From Halomarinibacterium sp041392205 (GTDB lineage: Bacteria > Bacteroidota > Bacteroidia > Flavobacteriales > Flavobacteriaceae), in assembly GCA_041392205.1 (NCBI GenBank), contig JAWKMO010000024.1, forward strand, positions 1-25,345: a DNA stretch of 25,345 nucleotides, in the 5' to 3' direction. Shown here in pieces: positions 7,310-12,817 of this stretch. Within the stretch, counting starts at the first letter, position 1. Every line of letters starts with the position of its first letter. The translations under genes and the position numbers were made by a program. The notes below the pieces were generated by a model, which searched no databases, was not told where the DNA came from, and saw nothing but the letters and a program-made list of their open reading frames with translations.

Positions 7310-7315
7310 AAGAAA

Positions 7316-8101
7316 ATGAATTTAAACCTAAAAGATAAAAACGCCTTAGTTTGTGGGAGCTCTGCAGGCATCGGAAAGGCTTCAGCGATAGAGTTGGCCT
7401 CTTTAGGAGCCAATGTTACCTTAGTGGCCAGAAATGAAGAAAAGTTGAAGGAAGTACTGAAAACCTTGCCAACTAAAGACGGACAAAAACACGACTATCT
7501 AGTAGCCGATTTCAATAAGCCCTCACAATTAAAGGAGCAAATTATTGAAGCAACTTTCGAGAAGACCTTTCATATTTTAATCAATAATACAGGGGGTCCC
7601 AAAGGAGGTCCCATTTTTTCTGCGGAAGTGGAAGAATTTACGAAGGCTTTTAGCCAGCATTTGGTGTGCAACCAGATCTTGGTTCAAAATGTGGTTCCCG
7701 GAATGAAGGAAGCTGGTTACGGAAGAATTATTAATATTATTTCCACTTCGGTAAAACAGCCCATTGATGGACTGGGGGTAAGCAACACCATACGAGGTGC
7801 CGTGGCCAACTGGAGTAAAACCCTAGCCAATGAATTAGGACCTTTTGGAATTACCGTAAACAATGTCCTCCCTGGCTTTACGGCAACCGACCGATTGGAT
7901 GATATTGTGGGGAATGCAGCCAAGAAAATGAACAAAACCGAAGCAGAAGCGGCCGAATTTATGAAAACGCTCACTCCCGCCCGACGCTTTGCCCAACCGG
8001 AAGAAATTGCCTATGCTGTGGCCTTTTTGGCAAGCCCCGCTGCCAGCTACATTAACGGAATAAACGTTCCTGTGGATGGTGGGAGAACAAAATCTTTGTA
8101 A
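7316..8101 (+). CDS. Short-chain dehydrogenase/reductase-like protein with altered catalytic tetrad
   Basis: The 261-residue protein keeps the SDR fold: the glycine-rich cofactor loop CGSSAGIGKA (about residues 13-22), the NNTGG version of NNAG, and the C-terminal VPVDGGRT. The Asn-Ser-Tyr-Lys tetrad does not match. Aligned by eye to FabG, Asn becomes His115, Ser143 is kept, the Tyr becomes Ser156 and the Lys becomes Arg160 (VSNTIRGAV in place of YAASKAG). This resembles the BKR_like_SDR_like subgroup, which lacks the canonical tetrad. The position in the kynurenine operon suggests it acts on an aminomuconate or oxalocrotonate intermediate, but the reaction is unknown. It may use a different mechanism or be non-catalytic. 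Confidence 0.88.
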   Translation: MNLNLKDKNALVCGSSAGIGKASAIELASLGANVTLVARNEEKLKEVLKTLPTKDGQKHDYLVADFNKPSQLKEQIIEATFEKTFHILINNTGGPKGGPIFSAEVEEFTKAFSQHLVCNQILVQNVVPGMKEAGYGRIINIISTSVKQPIDGLGVSNTIRGAVANWSKTLANELGPFGITVNNVLPGFTATDRLDDIVGNAAKKMNKTEAEAAEFMKTLTPARRFAQPEEIAYAVAFLASPAASYINGINVPVDGGRTKSL

Positions 8102-8114
8102 TTTTGAGTTACTT

Positions 8115-8183
8115 GCGTGAGGGATTGAGCGAAGCTACCTTGTAGCCGCGAAAGCCCGACCCCGAGGACTCGGGGGCACGCCC
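8115..8183. repeat. Structured intergenic element (closing stem with two inner hairpins)
   Basis: GCGTG (8115-8119) pairs with CACGC (8177-8181) and encloses two hairpins: GCTAC/GTAGC (8134-8138 with 8142-8146, loop CTT) and CCCCGAG/CTCGGGG (8160-8166 with 8169-8175). It fills most of the 98-nt SDR-ACMSD gap. It is more GC-rich than the flanks and unlike the TCGAG-type repeats. I believe similar sequences recur between genes in flavobacterial genomes, but I cannot check that here. No T-run follows, so it is not a classic terminator. Confidence 0.75.
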
Positions 8184-8199
8184 AAAAAACAAACAATCT

Positions 8200-9282
8200 A
8201 TGAAACGTAAACTTCGCATTAACGGCCATTCGCATTTACTTCCTTACCCGGAGGAAATTCCGCAGTTTATGAAAGACAAAGGAATTTTTTGGGTAGATAA
8301 AGACCGAAAGTTTATGCTTCAAAAAGATTGGAGCCGTCCGGTAACCGATTCCAGTTTTTTTCTGAATGAGAAATTAGAATGGATGGAGCGTTTTAAAATA
8401 GACCACGCCGTAGTTTTAAACCTTTCTCAGCTCTACGGAAATGGGTTACGAGTGGAAGAAATGAAGCAAGCCTTGCGGTTTCAAAATGATTTTAACGCAA
8501 AAATTCAACACAATCATCCTTCCAAATTTACGTGCGGATTTGTGGTACACCCAGGATTTGTGCGGGGTGCATTATGGGAAATAGAACGTTGCGTAGAAGA
8601 ATTAGGAATGCAATTACTTTGCTTACCCACCCACTATATGGATACCATTGGCACTTGGCGTTGTATTTTTGATGAAGAAAACGAACCTATTTTTGAATTG
8701 GCTTCAAAATATAATCTCGCTGTGGAAATTCATCCTTATGATGGAGAAAAATTTATAAAACTTGAAAATACTTCATGGCGCTTTCACCTAATTTGGATGT
8801 TGGCACAATGCGCCGATGCCTACCATTTTTTAACTTTGAATGGCTATGCCGATAAGTACCCTAATATGCGTACCTGTTTTGCCCACGGAGGCCAATTGGC
8901 ACAAATTAACTTAGGAAGACGGATACAAGGCTTTGATGGAAGACCCGATTTGTTTGAAGGAAAAGTACATCCTAGAAAAAGTGTAGGGCATAAAAATATT
9001 TTCTTCGATACCTTAGTTCACGATACGGGTTCACTTCAATTATTGGTAAAAAATCAAGGGAGTAAGCAAGTGTTAATGGGACTGGATGATCCTTATCCTC
9101 TAGGCGAAATGGAAAGCGTACCACAATCTTCTTACCCTGGAAAAATACTGGATTTAGCAAAAGAAAGAGGCATTGTTACTCAAGAAGAATGTGATGCTAT
9201 GTGGGAGGACAATGTAATACAATGGTTATGCGGTGATGATGAAGTTGCCAAGAAAAAATTAGTAGAAAGAATTACAGGATAA
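8200..9282 (+). CDS. 2-amino-3-carboxymuconate-6-semialdehyde decarboxylase (ACMSD, amidohydrolase fold)
   Basis: ACMSD decarboxylates ACMS, the ring-opened product of 3-hydroxyanthranilate, to 2-aminomuconate semialdehyde and so diverts it from quinolinate/NAD synthesis. The 360-residue protein has the metal-binding pattern of the family: HSH at residues 10-12 (His10, His12), His178 in VEIHPYD, His229 in CFAHGGQ and Asp296 in MGLDDPYPLGE. These fall within one or two positions of the Pseudomonas enzyme ligands (9, 11, 177, 228, 294). The GMQLLCLPTH and NGYADKYPNM blocks also fit. It would feed the upstream aldehyde dehydrogenase. Its TAA stop shares an A with the ATG of the methyltransferase (TAATG). 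Confidence 0.93.
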   Translation: MKRKLRINGHSHLLPYPEEIPQFMKDKGIFWVDKDRKFMLQKDWSRPVTDSSFFLNEKLEWMERFKIDHAVVLNLSQLYGNGLRVEEMKQALRFQNDFNAKIQHNHPSKFTCGFVVHPGFVRGALWEIERCVEELGMQLLCLPTHYMDTIGTWRCIFDEENEPIFELASKYNLAVEIHPYDGEKFIKLENTSWRFHLIWMLAQCADAYHFLTLNGYADKYPNMRTCFAHGGQLAQINLGRRIQGFDGRPDLFEGKVHPRKSVGHKNIFFDTLVHDTGSLQLLVKNQGSKQVLMGLDDPYPLGEMESVPQSSYPGKILDLAKERGIVTQEECDAMWEDNVIQWLCGDDEVAKKKLVERITG

Positions 9283-9923
9283 TGGATTTTTTGCCAAAAA
9301 AAATTAACGAATATGTCGTTGAACACTCCCAAGTTGAACCACAATTACTTCAAGAATTAAGCAGAGAAACTTGGCAAAAAATGTTAGCCCCACGTATGCT
9401 AAGTGGTCATTTTCAAGGGCGGGTTTTGAGCATGCTTTCAAAAATAATCCAGCCAAAAAACATTCTTGAAATAGGCACCTATACGGGGTATTCGGCATTG
9501 TGTTTAGCAGAAGGAATGCAAAAAAATGGAGTCCTTCACACTATTGATATGAATGAAGAGTTATTCGATTTTCAGCGGAAGTATTTTGATAAATCGGGTT
9601 ACGGGGAACAAATAATTCAGCATTTGGGAAATGCTTTGGATATTGTCCCTACCCTTTCGGAAAATTTTGATCTAGTTTTTATCGATGCCGATAAAAGCAA
9701 CTACCCAAATTATTTAGAAATTTTAGTTCCAAAACTTAAAAGGGGTGCTGTTATTTTAAGTGATAATGTTTTATGGAGTGGGAAAGTAGTAGAAAAAGTA
9801 AAAAAAGATGATTTGGATACCAAAGCATTACTTCAATACAACAAAATGCTTAACGAGGATCCTAGGATTGAATCCGTACTTTTGCCCCTACGAGATGGGT
9901 TAACACTGTCAAGAATAAAATAA
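9282..9923 (+). CDS. Class I SAM-dependent O-methyltransferase (COMT/CCoAOMT-like)
   Basis: The 213-residue protein shows the SAM motif LEIGTYTGYSALCLA (residues 62-76), an acidic ribose-binding segment TIDMNEE, and the metal/catechol-site motif FIDADKSNY with Asp135, completed by Asp161-Asn162 in LSDNVLW. These are the divalent-cation ligands of catechol/caffeoyl-CoA-type O-methyltransferases. One-base overlap with ACMSD implies translational coupling. A substrate from the kynurenine pathway carrying adjacent hydroxyl/amino groups (3-hydroxykynurenine, 3-hydroxyanthranilate) is conceivable but unproven; this family is broad. Its stop directly abuts the stop of the convergent response regulator. 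Confidence 0.88.
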   Translation: MDFLPKKINEYVVEHSQVEPQLLQELSRETWQKMLAPRMLSGHFQGRVLSMLSKIIQPKNILEIGTYTGYSALCLAEGMQKNGVLHTIDMNEELFDFQRKYFDKSGYGEQIIQHLGNALDIVPTLSENFDLVFIDADKSNYPNYLEILVPKLKRGAVILSDNVLWSGKVVEKVKKDDLDTKALLQYNKMLNEDPRIESVLLPLRDGLTLSRIK

Positions 9924-10562
9924 TTACGGAATAAAAATTTTATTTTTTATGGCATAAATGACCAATCCTGTTCGATTACGAAGTTTAAGTTTACTAAAAA
10001 GAATGTCCCTATACCCTTCGACCGTTTTAGTACTTAAAAACATTTTTTCTGCAATTTCACGATAGGTCATTTCTGTACAAGCGTATTTTATAAAATCGAT
10101 TTCTCTTTCTTTTAGTTCAATATAGCTATCTTCAGTTTTAGCTATCGAATCTACTAAAACCTTACTCACAGTGTTTGTGTGATAAAACCCCTTTTCCATG
10201 ACCTCTTTAAGTGCCGTTTCCAGTTCTACTTTTTTTACATCTTTCATTAAATATCCTTTAGCACCGGCACGTAGCATTTTAAGGATCGTTTTTTCATCTT
10301 CTTCAATAGAGAGTGCAAGAACATTTACTTTGGGAAAGTTTTTGTAGACATGCTGTGTGGTCTCTATCCCATTTAAAATGGGCATATTAACATCCATTAA
10401 AACAATATCTGGAATTTTTTTTGGGTCATTAAACTGGTCTAATAGCTCTTGCCCATTTTTACATGTGTAAAGTACATTAAAGTTTTCAAACCCTTCAACA
10501 AGCCCTCCAATGGCTTGTGACAAGAGATTATGATCATCGACTACAACTACGGTATATTTCAT
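9924..10562 (-). CDS. NarL/LuxR-family response regulator
   Basis: The 212-residue protein has a receiver domain (about 1-120) with the acidic pair Asp9-Asp10 in VVVDDH, phospho-acceptor Asp57 in IVLMDVNMP, Ser85 and Lys107 in GYLMKDV. A LuxR-type HTH (about 148-212) follows, with the motif LKEREIDFIKYAC...MTYREIAEKMFLSTKTVEGYRDILFSKL. All phosphorylation residues are intact. It lies downstream of the HisKA_3 kinase on the same strand with a 107-nt gap, and is the expected partner. The candidate operator array upstream of the lipoprotein gene is a plausible target. Confidence 0.95.
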   Translation of the reverse strand: MKYTVVVVDDHNLLSQAIGGLVEGFENFNVLYTCKNGQELLDQFNDPKKIPDIVLMDVNMPILNGIETTQHVYKNFPKVNVLALSIEEDEKTILKMLRAGAKGYLMKDVKKVELETALKEVMEKGFYHTNTVSKVLVDSIAKTEDSYIELKEREIDFIKYACTEMTYREIAEKMFLSTKTVEGYRDILFSKLKLRNRTGLVIYAIKNKIFIP

Positions 10563-10669
10563 TTGTTTAAATATTTGATAAAACGGAAGACTCTATCCCA
10601 GCGTCACTTTGAAAAGGAATATACATTATATGCATCTTCGGTGGTTTATAAATTTTAGTCATGACCGTT

Positions 10670-11434
10670 TTAGGAGACATTATTTATATAGGTTAAGTAA
10701 AATTGTGTTCCCTCCCCTTTTTGTGATTCAATCGTGGCTGTTGCTCCAATAATTTTTGCTCTGTTTTTAATATTTGAAAGACCAATACCTTTGGATAAAT
10801 TTGAATTATCAAACCCTATCCCATTGTCTTTTGCCACAATTTCCAATGTATTTGCATTATATTGTACCCATACTGCCAATTCTGTAGCTTTGGAATGTTT
10901 AATGGTATTGGTAAAAAATTCTTGTAACATCCTAAATATAATAATTTCTACTTTTGTATTAAGGGCAAAAGTTTCTTCATTAAATTGGAGTGATGTTTTA
11001 AGGTACTTCATTCTATTAAATCGTTCTATTTCTAATTGCAAAGCTTCAATGAGGGTGAGGCTTGTAAAGGTATCTGGGTTAATAAGCTTTGAAAGGTTTC
11101 TAAGTTCTTTTAAACAGTGACTAAGTGTTTCGGAGGCTTCAGAAACATTTAAACAAGCTTCATCTGCTTCGTTTAGCTGTATTTTTGCTAAGGTTAGTAA
11201 CTGCCCAATATTATCGTGCAATTCCCAACTTATATTCCTAAGGGTTTCTTCCCTTATCTCAATTTGTGTTTCGATAAGTTCTTCTTTAAACTTACTTTCT
11301 GTTTCTTGTTGCAGTCTTAGTAATTTATTTTTTCGATTTTGAAAAATGGCAAAAAGCAATATTACTGTAAGTGCCAAACAAAAAGCAATGATCGAAAAAA
11401 CTATTAAAAACGATTGTACTCCTTCTTGGTCCAT
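10670..11434 (-). CDS. Sensor histidine kinase (HisKA_3 + HATPase_c), one TM segment
   Basis: From the ATG at 11434 the protein has 254 residues: a short N-terminus, one transmembrane helix (about 8-30, FLIVFSIIAFCLALTVILLF), a coiled-coil-like linker, the HisKA_3 box ISWELHDNIGQLL with His73, and an HATPase_c domain with N-box EFFTNTIKHS, G1 motif DNGIGFD and GIGLSNIKNRAKIIG. It has no periplasmic sensor domain, so it needs a partner to sense. A TTG at 11455 would add seven residues, but ATG 11434 is preferred. The gene overlaps the upstream membrane-protein gene by 31 nt, tying the two together. Its expected partner is the response regulator at 9924-10562. Confidence 0.93.
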   Translation of the reverse strand: MDQEGVQSFLIVFSIIAFCLALTVILLFAIFQNRKNKLLRLQQETESKFKEELIETQIEIREETLRNISWELHDNIGQLLTLAKIQLNEADEACLNVSEASETLSHCLKELRNLSKLINPDTFTSLTLIEALQLEIERFNRMKYLKTSLQFNEETFALNTKVEIIIFRMLQEFFTNTIKHSKATELAVWVQYNANTLEIVAKDNGIGFDNSNLSKGIGLSNIKNRAKIIGATATIESQKGEGTQFYLTYINNVS

Positions 11435-12045
11435 AGAAATCCTGTAGTATAACAACCGTAAAGTATAACATTTAGGCTTAATAATATAATTTGATAACTA
11501 ATCCCTACTATACCCGTGTATTGCATTAAAAAAAATAAAGGAATCATTCCTACATAAAACAATAGTAAGGCTGTAGAAATCCAAAAACTAAGTTTGTATT
11601 TTACAATTAAAACTTCATTACTATTTAAGAGTTGATAGAAATGAAATAAGGTTAACACTACTAAAAAAATGGCCCCAGTAACAAAGGTATAGCTATGATA
11701 TACTTTCCAGCTTTCAAAACAAAGACTTAAAAAAGCTACTATCGAAAAAATAACACTAAAAATGATAACTGTTTTTTTAAATTCAGGTTTTTTTAAAATA
11801 GAATAATACCAATAAAAATAAAAGAGCATACTTGTTATGGTAAATGTATTATAAACACCAAAATTATTTACCAAAATAACTTCTCCCAAAATCAAACCTA
11901 CTATTTCAATTAAAAAGGTGTACCATAAAAAATATAAAAAATACTTTTCATTTGAAAATTTGTATTTTTTGAACATAACTAACGCAATTATTGCTGTTGT
12001 TAATTCTAATACAAGAGGGATGTATGAAAGAAATGTGAGGCTCAT
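11404..12045 (-). CDS. Multi-pass membrane protein, putative sensor module of the adjacent kinase
   Basis: The 213-residue protein is almost entirely hydrophobic with about seven predicted transmembrane segments (from LSYIPLVLELTTAIIALVM to IILLSLNVILYGCYTTGFLW), short charged loops and a basic C-terminus (WTKKEYNRF). I recognise no catalytic motif. It is transcribed just upstream of the histidine kinase and overlaps its start. Because the kinase has a single TM helix and no sensor domain, this protein is a good candidate for the sensing or membrane-partner subunit, as 7TM modules are when fused to kinases in other systems. It follows the lipoprotein gene by 6 nt. Confidence 0.82.
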   Translation of the reverse strand: MSLTFLSYIPLVLELTTAIIALVMFKKYKFSNEKYFLYFLWYTFLIEIVGLILGEVILVNNFGVYNTFTITSMLFYFYWYYSILKKPEFKKTVIIFSVIFSIVAFLSLCFESWKVYHSYTFVTGAIFLVVLTLFHFYQLLNSNEVLIVKYKLSFWISTALLLFYVGMIPLFFLMQYTGIVGISYQIILLSLNVILYGCYTTGFLWTKKEYNRF

Positions 12046-12051
12046 TCCATA

Positions 12052-12540
12052 TTAATAATCATGAGGGGGTTTTCCTCCTTGAGAATAATTGAGGGGTCCC
12101 AGGCTATCTATATTTTCTTGACTGTCTTCAAAGGGTAAAAAACCTTGTTTTAATGGATTGGTACCAGCACTAGCAGTTGGCACTAAAAATACAGTAGTAT
12201 ATCCTGGATCTGGATAATTCCCTTGCTTAGGATAAGCTCCTAAATAAATACGTAGTCCTAAATTCTTTTTTCCCATTTTAGTACCTTCTTGCTCTACATA
12301 AGCAATGTATTTTTTTAACGTGTCTAGCGAAAACCAAAACTCTCTAGTGTCTTCATAGCCAAGAGTATCATTTAGGATACTCGCACGAGTTTGTTTGTAG
12401 GTTTCTTCCAATCGATTTGCTTCTTCTACTGTAATGGTTTGTGTGGGGGCATCTGTAATGACTATTTCTTTACAGGATGCAAAAAAAAGTAACGAGAAAA
12501 AAGCAACTACGAATAAATGTGTTAAAGAGAATAACTTCAT
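12052..12540 (-). CDS. Lipoprotein of unknown function, first gene of the signalling unit
   Basis: The 162-residue product has a lipoprotein signal peptide (HLFVVAFFSLLFFASC, Cys23) and a mature domain with the blocks EEANRLEETYKQTR, REFWFSLDTLKKYIAYVEQEG, NLGLRIYLGAYPK and TTVFLVPT. I associate this pattern with a flavobacterial family without assigned function; the name is not known to me. The C-terminus is Gly/Pro/Tyr-rich (GPLNYSQGGKPPHDY). It is followed at 6 nt by the membrane protein and then kinase and regulator, so it may act as an extracytoplasmic ligand-binding or accessory subunit. Upstream lies a 275-nt gap with a repeat array. A weak -7-like box (TAACTTTA on the minus strand, about 30 nt upstream) may be its promoter. 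Confidence 0.85.
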   Translation of the reverse strand: MKLFSLTHLFVVAFFSLLFFASCKEIVITDAPTQTITVEEANRLEETYKQTRASILNDTLGYEDTREFWFSLDTLKKYIAYVEQEGTKMGKKNLGLRIYLGAYPKQGNYPDPGYTTVFLVPTASAGTNPLKQGFLPFEDSQENIDSLGPLNYSQGGKPPHDY

Positions 12541-12679
12541 ATTTTTGGTTTTAAAGGTTTTATGTAAAGTTAGATATTATTTAGTTATAAATTGAAACCA
12601 TCTAAAATCACCAATTAGTTGTGAAATATAACTTATTGATTTTCAATTTATAAAAATTATTTTTGGGAAAAAATAGGGT

Positions 12680-12755
12680 AAATAACCTTATATAAAAGGG
12701 GATTTCCCTGAGCTCTAAAAAGGGGTTTCCCTGAACTCAAAAAAAAAGGTTATTT
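12680..12755. promoter_or_regulatory. Candidate operator array: tandem GGGG(A)TTTCCCTGA(G/A)CTC inside an inverted repeat
   Basis: Two direct copies, GGGGATTTCCCTGAGCTC (12698-12715) and GGGGTTTCCCTGAACTC (12722-12738), lie 24 bp apart. They are flanked by a perfect 10-bp inverted repeat, AAATAACCTT (12680-12689) and AAGGTTATTT (12746-12755). GGGGATTTCCC is itself nearly palindromic. The array lies 140-215 bp upstream of the lipoprotein-kinase-regulator operon and after the terminator of the protease gene, where an operator for that operon would be. The rest of the gap (12541-12679) is AT-rich with no further structure that I see. Confidence 0.5.
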
Positions 12756-12788
12756 TTTAAAAAAAGCCAAAACTCACTTTTGGCTTTT
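12754..12788 (-). terminator. Rho-independent terminator of the protease gene
   Basis: On the minus strand AAAAGCCAAAA and TTTTGGCTTTT form an 11-bp stem (12762-12772 with 12778-12788, loop of 5), followed by a T-run toward 12754. It lies 28 nt after the protease stop. Confidence 0.85.
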
Positions 12789-12792
12789 AAAA

Positions 12793-12817
12793 AAGTAATT
12801 ACTTAAAGTAATTACTT
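12793..12817. repeat. Tandem perfect palindrome overlapping the protease stop codon
   Basis: The 12-bp perfect palindrome AAGTAATTACTT occurs twice with a 13-bp period (12793-12804 and 12806-12817). The second copy overlaps the protease TAA stop at 12816-12818. It is either a binding site for a dimeric regulator or a local duplication. Confidence 0.6.

Noticed and set aside
8115..8183. tRNA-like cloverleaf
   Set aside because: The element has a closing stem and two hairpins but no acceptor/anticodon/T-loop consensus (no GGTTCGAAT-type T loop), so it is not called a tRNA.
10734..11120. 128-codon plus-strand frame opposite the histidine kinase
   Set aside because: It is antisense to the conserved HisKA_3/HATPase region, with no recognisable domain of its own.
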